Origin: Acidimicrobiaceae bacterium
Lineage (GTDB): Bacteria; Actinomycetota; Acidimicrobiia; Acidimicrobiales; RAAP-2
DNA: 38,153 nucleotides
Direction: 5' to 3'
Assembly: GCA_003133665.1 (NCBI GenBank)
Contig: PKYK01000058.1
Location: 1-38,153, forward strand
Shown in pieces: positions 30,661 through 38,153 of the stretch. Each line of letters starts with the position of its first letter. Position 1 is the first letter of the stretch. Both the position numbers and the translations under genes were made by a program. The notes beneath the pieces were generated by a model that ran no database searches, was not told where the DNA came from, and was given only the letters and a program-made list of their open reading frames with translations.

Positions 30661-33162
30661 ATGTCTACGACAAATAACCCCTACCGTCTCGCCCGTACCG
30701 TCGTCCCCTCGAACTACCGGATCTTCTTGACCCCCGATTTGGACACGGCAACCTTCTCCGGTCGGGTGGAAATCGATGTCGACGTCAATGAATCAACGCC
30801 GGAGCTCACCCTGCACGCGAAGGAACTCACGCTCGGTGCCGCCACGCTGTCCTGCGCGGGCACGAGCTTTCGCTCCGTCGTTCCAGTCTTCGACACCACC
30901 TACGAGACCGCGACCTTCGCCTTTGACACCCCGCTCCCGGCCGGACCGGCCACCGTCGAGATCGCCTTCACCGGGATCTTGAACGACCAGCTCGTCGGTT
31001 TCTACCGTTCGACCTTCATCGACAGCGCGGGCACGTCGCACACGATCGCCACGACGCAGTTCGAGCACTCCGACGCCCGCCAGGCCTTCCCCTGCTGGGA
31101 CGAGCCGTCGTTCAAGGCGACCTTCCAGATCAACCTCACTGTCCCCAGCCACCTGGCGGCCTATTCGAACTCGCCGGTCACCTCCGACACTGACCTTGGA
31201 AACGGTCAGCGCACCATCAGCTACGCCCCCACGATGAAGATGTCGACGTATCTGGTGGCCTTCGTGGTCGGTGACTTCGAAGAGACCGAGGCCGTTGACG
31301 TACTCGGCACGCCGCTGCGCATCGTCTACCCCGTCGGCAAGGGCCACCTGACCGAGCTTGCGGTGGAGGCGGGCGCGTTCGCTCTGCGATTCTTCTCGGA
31401 GTACTTCGATATCCGCTATCCCGGCGACAAGTTGGACATGATCGCCATCCCCGACTTCGCCTTTGGGGCCATGGAGAACCTGGGTTGCATCACCTACCGC
31501 GAATCGGCGCTCTTGATCGATCCGGCCACTGCGTCAATCGCGGAATTGCAGCGGGTCGCCACCGTCGTCGCCCACGAAATCGCCCACATGTGGTTCGGCG
31601 ACCTCGTCACGATGGAATGGTGGGAGGGGATCTGGCTCAACGAGGCCTTCGCCACGTTCATGGAGGTGCTCTGCACGAACGAGTTCCGCCCCGATTGGAA
31701 GATGTGGGTCGGCTTTGGCGTCGACCGCGACGCCGCCCTCCAGATCGACGGGCTCCACTCGACCCGACCGATTGAGTACGACGTCATCTCCCCCGACGAC
31801 ACGCGCGGAATGTTCGACATTCTCACCTACGAAAAGGGCGGCTCGGTGCTGCGCATGTTGGAGCAGTATCTGGGCGAGAACGTGTTCCGCGACGGTATCC
31901 GCTTCTACCTCGCCAAGCACAGTTACGCCAATACCGTGACGACCGACCTGTGGGACGCGCTCGAAGTGACCTCGGGACAGCCCGTGCGTAGTCTGATGAA
32001 CACCTGGATCCTCCAGGGTGGCCACCCGCTGGTCACGCTGGAACACGCGACGCTGAGCCAGCGGCCCTTCGCCTACGGCCCGTCCCGCGGCGAGAGCGCC
32101 ATTGGCTCATCGTGGCTGATTCCCGTTCTGACCCGCTCGTTGAGCGGCGGCCCCGTGAGCCGGCACCTCCTCGCCGATGCGCCCCTTCCGGTCAGCGATC
32201 TCGCACCGGTCGTTCTCAACGCCGGTGGCTCGGGTGTCTTTCGCTCCCGCTACGGCACGGCCGAACTCGCGGCGCTCGCCGGGCACATCGACGAACTCGA
32301 GGAACTCGAGCGAGCCACGCTCGTCGCGGACAGCTGGGCGTCGCTCTTCGCGGGACAGATCACGTGGAACGCGTTCCACGCCATCGCCCGAGGCCTCGGT
32401 GACCAGGACGAGCCCACTCCGTGGTCCACCGTCACCACCGCCGTCGACTTCGTCAATCGCGCTCTGCGCGATGATCAACGTGAGGCCTTCGCGGTCCAGG
32501 TTCGCGCACTCTTCGAGCCCCAGTTCGCACGCCTGGGCTGGGACGCCAAGGACGGCGAACACGAACTCACGCCGCAACTTCGCGCCCTGGTGCTCTCGAC
32601 GCTCGGCATCGTGGGCGGCGACGAGTCCATCCGCGCCGAGGCGCTGCAGCGTTTCGATGCGGATACTCTCGACGGCGACCTCGCGCGCTCGATCCTGCGC
32701 CTGACGGCCGACCAGAACCGTCCCGGCGACTACGAGACCTTCCTCGATCGGTTCCGACACGCCCAGAATCCCCAGGAGGAACAGCGCTACCAGTGGGGAC
32801 TCGCGGACTTCCCCGACGAGCGCTGCGCCCTCGACGCCGCCGAGAAGTGCTTCAGTGAGTTCCGCAACCAGGATGCCACCATCGAGCTTGGCCTGCTGAC
32901 GCGCAACGCCCGCACGGGCCCCAGGGTGTGGACGTACCTGACCACGCGGTGGGACGAGGCAGTCGAGAAGTTCCCACCGAGCTCGCTCTCGCGGCTCGCG
33001 CTGGGGATACCCACGTTCATCACTGACGAGGCTTTCGCGGCCACGGTCGAGGCGTTTCACAAGTCCCACTCGCTCGGCGGGGAACAGCGAACCATCGACC
33101 AGCAACTCGAACGGATGCGCATCGGTCTGACCTTCTGCGCGGCGATGCGCCAACAGTTCTAG
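30661..33162 (+). CDS. pepN: M1-family zinc aminopeptidase
   Basis: An 833-residue gluzincin aminopeptidase that trims N-terminal residues from peptides. An N-terminal saddle-like beta domain (about 1-200) contains TTQFEHSDARQAFPCWDEP. The catalytic domain has the exopeptidase motif GAMEN near residue 270, the zinc site HEIAH at 305-309 and the third ligand Glu328 in WLNEAFATF, with a conserved Tyr farther on (DILTYEKGGSVLRML). The C-terminal ERAP1-like helical domain spans about 520-833. No signal peptide, so it is cytoplasmic. Full length for the ERAP1-type branch. Confidence 0.96.
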   Translation: MSTTNNPYRLARTVVPSNYRIFLTPDLDTATFSGRVEIDVDVNESTPELTLHAKELTLGAATLSCAGTSFRSVVPVFDTTYETATFAFDTPLPAGPATVEIAFTGILNDQLVGFYRSTFIDSAGTSHTIATTQFEHSDARQAFPCWDEPSFKATFQINLTVPSHLAAYSNSPVTSDTDLGNGQRTISYAPTMKMSTYLVAFVVGDFEETEAVDVLGTPLRIVYPVGKGHLTELAVEAGAFALRFFSEYFDIRYPGDKLDMIAIPDFAFGAMENLGCITYRESALLIDPATASIAELQRVATVVAHEIAHMWFGDLVTMEWWEGIWLNEAFATFMEVLCTNEFRPDWKMWVGFGVDRDAALQIDGLHSTRPIEYDVISPDDTRGMFDILTYEKGGSVLRMLEQYLGENVFRDGIRFYLAKHSYANTVTTDLWDALEVTSGQPVRSLMNTWILQGGHPLVTLEHATLSQRPFAYGPSRGESAIGSSWLIPVLTRSLSGGPVSRHLLADAPLPVSDLAPVVLNAGGSGVFRSRYGTAELAALAGHIDELEELERATLVADSWASLFAGQITWNAFHAIARGLGDQDEPTPWSTVTTAVDFVNRALRDDQREAFAVQVRALFEPQFARLGWDAKDGEHELTPQLRALVLSTLGIVGGDESIRAEALQRFDADTLDGDLARSILRLTADQNRPGDYETFLDRFRHAQNPQEEQRYQWGLADFPDERCALDAAEKCFSEFRNQDATIELGLLTRNARTGPRVWTYLTTRWDEAVEKFPPSSLSRLALGIPTFITDEAFAATVEAFHKSHSLGGEQRTIDQQLERMRIGLTFCAAMRQQF

Positions 33163-33171
33163 ATTGACCGC

Positions 33172-33765
33172 ATGAGCATCGGGGCCTTCCTTGGCATCTT
33201 CGCCCTGATGTTCCTGCTGGAACTCCCCGACAAGACGATGATCGCCACGATCGTCATGAGCACGAAGGCCCGCCCGACGTCGATCGTGGTCGGTGCGTCG
33301 GCCGGTTTCGTCGTGCAGATGGGCATTGCGGTGCTCGCCGGTCACCTGTTGACGCTGTTTCCCGCGCACATCAAGGACTTCATCGTCGGTCTGCTGTTCT
33401 TGGGCGGCGGCGCCTACCTCCTCTTCGTCTCCGAGGACGAAGTGGTCGAGGAGGGCGAGCGCGAGGCAGCGAGTGAGCGGGCCGGCTCGCGGTGGCGCGA
33501 GATCTCCACTGCCTTCACCGTCATCTTCATCGGGGAGTTCGGCGACCTCACCCAGATTCAGGCCGCGAACTTCAGCGCCAAGACCCATCGACCCCTCGAG
33601 GTCTTTCTCGCCTCGTCCCTCGCGCTCATCATCGTCTCGTTCGTCGGGGCCTACGGCGGTCAACTGTTGCAGCGCGTGGTGCCGCTCAAGAAGATCCGCC
33701 TGGGTGGCGGCATCGTCTTCGCCGGTCTCGGGGTGTACACCATGGTGAAGTTGGTGACCGGATGA
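33172..33765 (+). CDS. GDT1/TMEM165 (UPF0016) family cation transporter
   Basis: A 197-residue membrane protein with two homologous three-helix halves. Each carries the family signature: ELPDKTMIATIVMST near residue 17 and GEFGDLTQIQAANFSA near 121, variants of ExGDKT. An acidic/basic linker of about 25 residues separates the halves. Bacterial relatives export Mn2+ or exchange Ca2+/Mn2+ for protons. Starts 9 bp after the aminopeptidase stop, so it is probably co-transcribed with it, and its stop overlaps the next start by 4 bp. Confidence 0.92.
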   Translation: MSIGAFLGIFALMFLLELPDKTMIATIVMSTKARPTSIVVGASAGFVVQMGIAVLAGHLLTLFPAHIKDFIVGLLFLGGGAYLLFVSEDEVVEEGEREAASERAGSRWREISTAFTVIFIGEFGDLTQIQAANFSAKTHRPLEVFLASSLALIIVSFVGAYGGQLLQRVVPLKKIRLGGGIVFAGLGVYTMVKLVTG

Positions 33766-34397
33766 GTCGTCGCGACGAGTTGCTCGCCCTTGCCGATTCG
33801 GTGAAGGGATTCATGCCGCGCAACGAGGGACTCGCGCTGTTCGCGCACGCACTCGCGCACGGCGGTGACGTGCCGGGCGGCACCTGGCTCGAGGTGGGTG
33901 CGTGGTGCGGGAAGTCGGCCGTCTACCTCGGCGCGGCGGGCGAGGCCACGTCGTCGGTGCTCTTCTCGCTCGACCACCACCACGGCAGCGAAGAGAACCA
34001 GGCCGGCTGGGAGCATTTCGACCCCGACCTCGTCGATCCCGTCGACGGTCGCCTCAACACCCTGCCCACGTGGCAGCGAACCATCGCCGACGCCGCACTG
34101 GAAGAGACGGTGCTCGGCCTGATCGGGCCGTCGACGGTCGTGGCGCACCACTTCGCCCAGCCACTCGACCTGCTGTTCATCGACGGCGGCCACGGCGCCG
34201 AGGTCGCGTGGGCCGACTACGAGGCCTGGACCCCCAAGGTGGTCGATGGTGGACTGATGATGATCCACGACGTCTTTGCAGACCCAGCCGACGGTGGACG
34301 CCCGCCCTACGAGATCTACCTGGCCGCGCTCGACCGGGGCGGCTTCGTGGACGTGGCGCAGGAGGGATCGCTGCGGGTTCTGAGGCGCCGTGCCTAG
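33762..34397 (+). CDS. Class I SAM-dependent methyltransferase (Methyltransf_24-like)
   Basis: A 211-residue Rossmann-fold methyltransferase. SAM motif I is WLEVGAWCGKSAVYLG, the acidic end of strand 2 is LFSLDHHHGS, the catalytic/metal segment is LLFIDGGHGAEVAWADYE, and LMMIHDVFADPADGG follows. The FIDGxH motif is typical of O-methyltransferases acting on sugars or antibiotics. The substrate is unknown. ATG overlaps the transporter stop (ATGA). Its stop overlaps the stop of the convergent gene by 4 bp, leaving no room for a terminator between the two units. Confidence 0.87.
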   Translation: MSRRDELLALADSVKGFMPRNEGLALFAHALAHGGDVPGGTWLEVGAWCGKSAVYLGAAGEATSSVLFSLDHHHGSEENQAGWEHFDPDLVDPVDGRLNTLPTWQRTIADAALEETVLGLIGPSTVVAHHFAQPLDLLFIDGGHGAEVAWADYEAWTPKVVDGGLMMIHDVFADPADGGRPPYEIYLAALDRGGFVDVAQEGSLRVLRRRA

Positions 34398-35473
34398 CCC
34401 GCGTACAGCGGACAGCCCGGTTCGGCGAGGTCCAGGGGCATCGCCAGCTCCCCGTGACGAAAGAGCCCCGACGCCGGCGACGACGAGGTCAACGCGTCGG
34501 CCGCCAGGATGATCGCCGCCGCGGTGTACGACGTCGTCTCGCCACCCGGGAAGGTCGACTGTTGCGGGTAGGCAATGCCGGTCCAGTACGCGCCGTCGTC
34601 GCGGCGGTGGCGGCAGGTGAAGTCGAACAGATCGAAGGCTCGACTCGTGAGTCCCAGCGCGTCGAGGGCCAGCACGCACTCGGCGGTCTCGGCGGCGGTG
34701 ACCCAGTCGTTCGTCGAGACGCACCGCACGCCGTAACCGTCCATGACGTGACGTTCCCAACCGTCGCTGAGACGACGCTCGCCGTGCTCGCCCACCAGCG
34801 CTCCGCTGAAGATCGGGTAGTACCAGTCCATGGCGAACTCGTTCTTCGGTGCGAAGGCCCCCGGGTGATGCGCCACGGCGTGACCGAGCCGGCCGGCGGC
34901 CAGCTCCCAGGCGGGCTTGGCGACGTCGAGTCGTTCACCCAATGCCGTCGCGCAGCGCAGCGAGTGGAAGATCGAAGAGGAGCCGGTGAGCAGAGCGTAG
35001 GACTCGGGTCGTCCCAGCGAGTCGAGGGACCAGCGGATGGTGCCGTCGTCCAACTGCCAGCGCAGCACGAATTCGATGGCGCGCTCGATGTGGGGCCACA
35101 TCTCCGCCGCGAAGTCGACGTCGTCGGTGGCGAGCAGGTAGTGGTAGACGCCGGTCGCGATGTACGCGCAGACGTTGGTGTCGAGACGGGTGTCGTTCAC
35201 CCGCTCGGCCAGGTAGTAGTTGAACCAGCTGCCGTCACCGAGTTGGTTCCGCGCCAGCCACCGGTAGGCCGAACGGGCCTGGTCGCCGTAGCCGGTCACG
35301 GTGAGGGCCATGGCCGCTTCGACGTGGTTCCACGGGTCGCAGTGCCCCCCGGGGAACCACGGGATCTGACCGCTGGCACTCTGGAGTTCGCCGACGTGAG
35401 CGGCGGTGGCCGCGAGTTCGTGCGAACTGAGTATGCCCGGGACCCCCGAGAGGTAGTTCGTCACCGTGGTCAC
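34394..35473 (-). CDS. Alpha/alpha-toroid protein (annotated as prenyltransferase-like), function unknown
   Basis: A 359-residue protein made of alternating helices with repeated WL.RNQLGDGSW and QxxDGTIRW motifs, the pattern of (alpha/alpha)6 toroids seen in terpene cyclases, prenyltransferase beta subunits and some glycoside hydrolases. It opens SGVPGILSSHELAATAAHVG and has IPWFPGGHCDPWNHVEAAMAL, which I associate with an actinobacterial family found beside GT4 and methyltransferase genes. No DxDD cyclase motif or zinc triad is obvious, so a terpene reaction is not supported; a glycan-processing role fits the context better. The GTG start overlaps the methyltransferase stop by 4 bp. Confidence 0.75.
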   Translation of the reverse strand: MTTVTNYLSGVPGILSSHELAATAAHVGELQSASGQIPWFPGGHCDPWNHVEAAMALTVTGYGDQARSAYRWLARNQLGDGSWFNYYLAERVNDTRLDTNVCAYIATGVYHYLLATDDVDFAAEMWPHIERAIEFVLRWQLDDGTIRWSLDSLGRPESYALLTGSSSIFHSLRCATALGERLDVAKPAWELAAGRLGHAVAHHPGAFAPKNEFAMDWYYPIFSGALVGEHGERRLSDGWERHVMDGYGVRCVSTNDWVTAAETAECVLALDALGLTSRAFDLFDFTCRHRRDDGAYWTGIAYPQQSTFPGGETTSYTAAAIILAADALTSSSPASGLFRHGELAMPLDLAEPGCPLYAG

Positions 35474-36192
35474 GGCGCCACCGGTTTCACGACGTAGATG
35501 ATGATGGACTTGCCCATGAGAGGCGCGAGCAACTTCTCCGCCCACCGCGTGGTGCGTGGTCCCTTCACGATGTCCCACACCAGCAGGCGGTGGTAGGTGC
35601 GCACGATCGGGTTCGTGTCGTTCGTGGTGCCCACCAGGCACTTCAGCCACCAGTACGGACTGTGCAGGCCGTGGGCGTGGTGGTGACCGGTGACCTTCAG
35701 ACCCACCGACTCCAGGCGCGACTGGAGAACCGAGCGTCGGTAGATGCGAATGTGGCCGCCGGGCACGTTGTGGTACGCGTCGGAGAGCGCCCAGTTGACC
35801 AGTTCCGGCCCGAAGCGCGGTACGGTGACCGCCATGGTGCCCCCGGGCCGCAGGACCCGCGCCAGTTCGCCCATCGCCCCACGGTCATTGGGAATGTGCT
35901 CGAGCACTTCAGAGCAGATGACCCGATCAAATGAGCCGTCGGGGAACGGAAGGTGCAGCGCGTCGCCCTGCACCGCGGCCGTGTGGAAGGCGTCCGCCGC
36001 CAGTTCGCCGGCGTCGACCATCGCGGCGAAGGTCGCCGCGACGCCCTCGACCTCGTCGCGCCCGGCGTCCAGGGCAACCACGTTGGCCCCGCGGCGGGCG
36101 GCCTCGAACGCGTGTCGTCCGAATCCGCACCCGAGGTCCAGGATCTTGTCACCGCGACGCAGTCCGAGTTGGTCGTAGTTGGCGGTCAGCAT
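35470..36192 (-). CDS. Class I SAM-dependent methyltransferase (Methyltransf_11-like)
   Basis: A 240-residue methyltransferase. Motif I is ILDLGCGFGRHAFEAARRG, the post-I acid is VVALDAGRDEV, motif II DRVICSEVLEHIPND and motif III LRPGGTMAVTVP. The C-terminal half (YHNVPGGHIRIYRRSVLQSR, HHAHGLHSPYWWLKCL) is like enzymes acting on lipid-linked or cell-surface substrates. The ATG shares one base with the glycosyltransferase stop (TGATG), so I rejected a 94-residue upstream extension inside that gene. Probably modifies the product of the neighbouring glycosyltransferase. Confidence 0.88.
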   Translation of the reverse strand: MLTANYDQLGLRRGDKILDLGCGFGRHAFEAARRGANVVALDAGRDEVEGVAATFAAMVDAGELAADAFHTAAVQGDALHLPFPDGSFDRVICSEVLEHIPNDRGAMGELARVLRPGGTMAVTVPRFGPELVNWALSDAYHNVPGGHIRIYRRSVLQSRLESVGLKVTGHHHAHGLHSPYWWLKCLVGTTNDTNPIVRTYHRLLVWDIVKGPRTTRWAEKLLAPLMGKSIIIYVVKPVAP

Positions 36193-37595
36193 CAGTCGAA
36201 GTTCACCGAATCCGGAAGGGGCCGGCCCGAGAGGATGGCGTCGTAGCAAGCGGCGGTGCCGCGAGCGGTGACCTCCCAGGTGAATCGATGGATCACCCGT
36301 TCGCGCCCGTTCGCTCCGAGACGCGCCCGCAGTTGCGCGTCGTCGAGCAACTGGCGAATCGCCTGCACCAACGCGTCGGGGTTGTTCGGCTCGACCAGCA
36401 GTCCGGTCTCCCCGCTCACGCCCACCACCTCGGGCAGTGCCCCGCCCATCGTCGCCACGACGGGCACGCCACAACTCATCGCCTCGATCGCGGGCAGTGA
36501 GAAGCCCTCGTAGAGGCTCGGCACGATCGCGACTTCGGCTTCGCCGTAGAGGCGCGCCAACTCCTCGTCGCTCACGCCCGAGATCGTCGTCACGATGTCG
36601 TTCAGCCCCAGACGCTCCAACGCGTTGGCGACGCGACCCTTGGCCTTGGGCTTTCCGATGACGATGAGATCGATGTCGCGCTCCACCCGGAGCTTGGCGA
36701 TGGCCTCGAGCAATGGAACGAGGCCCTTCATCGGCACGTCGCTGCTGGAGGTCACCATGAGGCGGCCCTTCTTCTTCACCACGTCGTCGTAGGGCTTGAA
36801 GACGTTGTGGTCAACGCCGACGGGCACGACGGTGAGACGTTCCAGGGGAACGCGCATCTGGGCGTTGATGTCGACCTTGGAGTTGTGCGACACCGTCAAC
36901 ACCGCGGGAAGTTGCTTCACGACTCGAACCTGCATGCGCAGGAATCCGAACCAGCGACGTGTGGTGTAACGCTGCCCGAACGTCTCGGCGTGGTCAAGGG
37001 CGATAGATCGGTCCACCGTGATGGGGTGGTGCAGCGTTTCGAGCAGCGGCCAGCCGCCACGGTGCAGACTCAAGATACCCGGACCCATGCACTGGTTGTC
37101 GTGAATGATGTCGAAGTCGTGACGGCGGTTCGCGAGGATCTTCTTGATGCGCATCGAGTACGCCAGCGGCTCGCCGAAGCCCGCGCTCAACATCACGCCA
37201 AACTCCGCCAGATCGGCGAGCGACGTGAACTCCGATCGGGCGGGAATGCGAAAAGGATCGGGGTCGCGATAGAGGTCGAGTCCGCGCACCGCGGTGAACC
37301 CCACCCCTTCGTCCAGTTCGGGCCAGGGAGGGCCCGAAAAGACCTCGACGCTGTGGCCGAGCCGCGCCAGTTCGCGCGTCAGATGGCGGGTGTACACACC
37401 TTGGCCCCCGCAGCGCGGATTCCCGCGATAGATCAGGAACGCAATACGGTGCTTGCCCGGCTCGGCCGGTTGGGCCGGCACGTGCGGGGGCGTCGAGATG
37501 GTCTTGGAGTGTGCCCAGGACGCCTTCGTGTCATCAATGGTCTGGCGAAGGGAGCGGGACACTGGCCAACTTTCGATTTCGGCGAAGTTCCCCAT
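36192..37595 (-). CDS. GT4-family glycosyltransferase
   Basis: A 467-residue GT-B retaining glycosyltransferase. After a 48-residue leader, the N-terminal domain starts HRIAFLIYRGNPRCGGQGVY with the GGxGxY acceptor loop. The linker carries VPVGVDHNVFKP, and the C-terminal donor domain has SDVPMKGLVPLLEAI and the EX7E motif EGFSLPAIE, followed by MSCGVPVVATMGGALPEV. It most resembles GT4 enzymes of cell-envelope glycan or glycolipid synthesis. First gene of a three-gene overlapping unit. The ATG lies just after GGGGGAGA, an unusually close ribosome binding site; a GTG at 37562 is an alternative. Confidence 0.93.
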   Translation of the reverse strand: MGNFAEIESWPVSRSLRQTIDDTKASWAHSKTISTPPHVPAQPAEPGKHRIAFLIYRGNPRCGGQGVYTRHLTRELARLGHSVEVFSGPPWPELDEGVGFTAVRGLDLYRDPDPFRIPARSEFTSLADLAEFGVMLSAGFGEPLAYSMRIKKILANRRHDFDIIHDNQCMGPGILSLHRGGWPLLETLHHPITVDRSIALDHAETFGQRYTTRRWFGFLRMQVRVVKQLPAVLTVSHNSKVDINAQMRVPLERLTVVPVGVDHNVFKPYDDVVKKKGRLMVTSSSDVPMKGLVPLLEAIAKLRVERDIDLIVIGKPKAKGRVANALERLGLNDIVTTISGVSDEELARLYGEAEVAIVPSLYEGFSLPAIEAMSCGVPVVATMGGALPEVVGVSGETGLLVEPNNPDALVQAIRQLLDDAQLRARLGANGRERVIHRFTWEVTARGTAACYDAILSGRPLPDSVNFD

Positions 37596-37652
37596 TCTCC
37601 CCCAATTTCACGACCGGCACAAATGGCTGGCGACGGCACGTTCCAACCTGAC

Positions 37653-37658
37653 TACGCT
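37653..37658 (+). promoter_or_regulatory. Putative -10 TACGCT for the acyl-CoA dehydrogenase gene
   Basis: TACGCT ends 7 nt before the ATG at 37666, again the leaderless arrangement. The 70 bp between the divergent glycosyltransferase start and this gene holds nothing else I recognise. Confidence 0.5.
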
Positions 37659-37665
37659 GCCGTTT

Positions 37666-38153
37666 ATGGATCTGACCTACCCCCAAGAAGCCGAGGCCTT
37701 CCGCGCCGAAGTCCGCGTCTGGCTCGAGGAGAACCTGCCCCCGGACTGGTTCACGCCCGGCTTCTCGATGAGCGATGACGAACGTAAGGCGTTCAATCAA
37801 ACGTGGACCGACACGCTCTTCGCCGGCGGGTGGATCTGCGCCGGTTGGCCAGTGGAGTATGGCGGCAAGGGACTCTCACTGTTGCAGCAGGTTGTGCTGA
37901 CCGAAGAGTTCGCCAAGGCCGGCGCCCCGATGCGCGCGGACTTCTTCGGCGACACGCTGGTCGGTCCCACCATCTTGCAGTGGGGCACCGAGGAGCAGAA
38001 GAAGGAGTTCATCCCGGATATCTTGCAGGGCAAGATCACGTGGTGTCAGGGTTTCTCGGAGCCCAACTCCGGTTCGGACCTCGCGAGCTTGAAGACGAGC
38101 GCCGTGCTGGACGGCGACGAGTGGATCATCAACGGCCAGAAGGTCTGGACGAC
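37666..38153 (+). CDS. Acyl-CoA dehydrogenase, N-terminal part (cut by window end)
   Basis: The first 162 residues of an acyl-CoA dehydrogenase, open at the right edge. It starts MDLTYPQEAEAFRAEVRVWL, has WPVEYGGKGLSLLQQ, then VGPTILQWGTEEQKKEFIP and the FAD-site signature CQGFSEPNSGSDLASLKTSA, followed by WIINGQKVWTT. These enzymes oxidise acyl-CoA to enoyl-CoA with FAD. The Pro/Trp-rich N-terminal type resembles long-chain and steroid side-chain dehydrogenases. The catalytic base lies beyond the window, so the subfamily cannot be fixed. Confidence 0.93.
   Translation, partial: MDLTYPQEAEAFRAEVRVWLEENLPPDWFTPGFSMSDDERKAFNQTWTDTLFAGGWICAGWPVEYGGKGLSLLQQVVLTEEFAKAGAPMRADFFGDTLVGPTILQWGTEEQKKEFIPDILQGKITWCQGFSEPNSGSDLASLKTSAVLDGDEWIINGQKVWT

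Noticed and set aside
32107..33663. 518-codon open frame on the minus strand
   Set aside because: Antisense to the M1 aminopeptidase and the GDT1 transporter, both with intact signatures; it is low-complexity and charged.
33902..35497. 531-codon open frame on the plus strand
   Set aside because: Runs through the end of one methyltransferase and antisense to the toroid gene; Arg-rich without motifs.

Overview
This 38.2 kb window is GC-rich, densely coded and clearly actinobacterial. The left 13 kb and the 21-27 kb stretch keep the gene order I know from the Mycobacterium tuberculosis Rv1003-Rv1026 neighbourhood: rsmI, metG, tatD, a cell-wall protein where rpfB normally sits, rsmA, ispE, glmU, prs, rplY, pth, mfd, mazG, eno, ftsB, DUF501, ppx. 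Two tiny supernumerary ribosomal proteins known from mycobacterial ribosomes, bS22 and bL37, are also present. The rpfB replacement, a shortened GlmU and the absence of mycolate-type genes suggest a deep-branching actinobacterium, perhaps Acidimicrobiia. That placement is inference, not proof.

Layout. (1) 18-13200, minus strand: glmU-prs, then rplY-pth-mfd-surA-like-mazG-eno-ftsB-DUF501-ppx-rimJ, with many stop/start overlaps. (2) 13205-14187: a divergent alpha/beta hydrolase and tRNA-Gln(UUG). (3) 14210-20699, plus strand: an OmpR-type response regulator and its histidine kinase, a terminator, then two paralogous one-helix Thr-rich proteins ending in CX9CH and CX13CH, followed by ApbE, a four-histidine ferric-reductase-like membrane protein, a NuoF-like flavo-Fe/S protein and a three-cysteine ferredoxin. 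(4) 20917-27124: bS22, the minus-strand operon rsmI-metG-tatD and PASTA/RlpA protein-rsmA-ispE, and bL37. (5) 27136-30621: a glycerophosphodiesterase with two small membrane proteins, CtaG and a PfkB-family sugar/nucleoside kinase. (6) 30661-34397, plus: M1 aminopeptidase, a GDT1-type cation transporter and a methyltransferase. (7) 34394-37595, minus: GT4 glycosyltransferase, methyltransferase and an alpha/alpha-toroid protein, all overlapping. (8) A 3'-truncated acyl-CoA dehydrogenase at the right edge.

The most interesting part is region 3. It looks like a transmembrane electron-transfer module that feeds electrons from ferredoxin or NAD(P)H through a membrane b-type cytochrome. In related actinobacterial clusters the place next to ApbE is taken by a small FMN_bind protein with one N-terminal helix and a Ser/Thr/Gly linker. 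Here two proteins have the same helix and linker, but the FMN_bind domain is absent and a short cysteine hairpin ending in Cys-His replaces it. Their leaders are duplicated too. Other points of note are a GlmU lacking most of its acetyltransferase domain, a PASTA-RlpA protein in the rpfB slot, and a recurring TANNNT hexamer 6-8 nt before start codons that implies frequent leaderless transcription. No CRISPR array, insertion sequence, prophage or rRNA gene was seen, and no gene-free stretch exceeds 300 bases.
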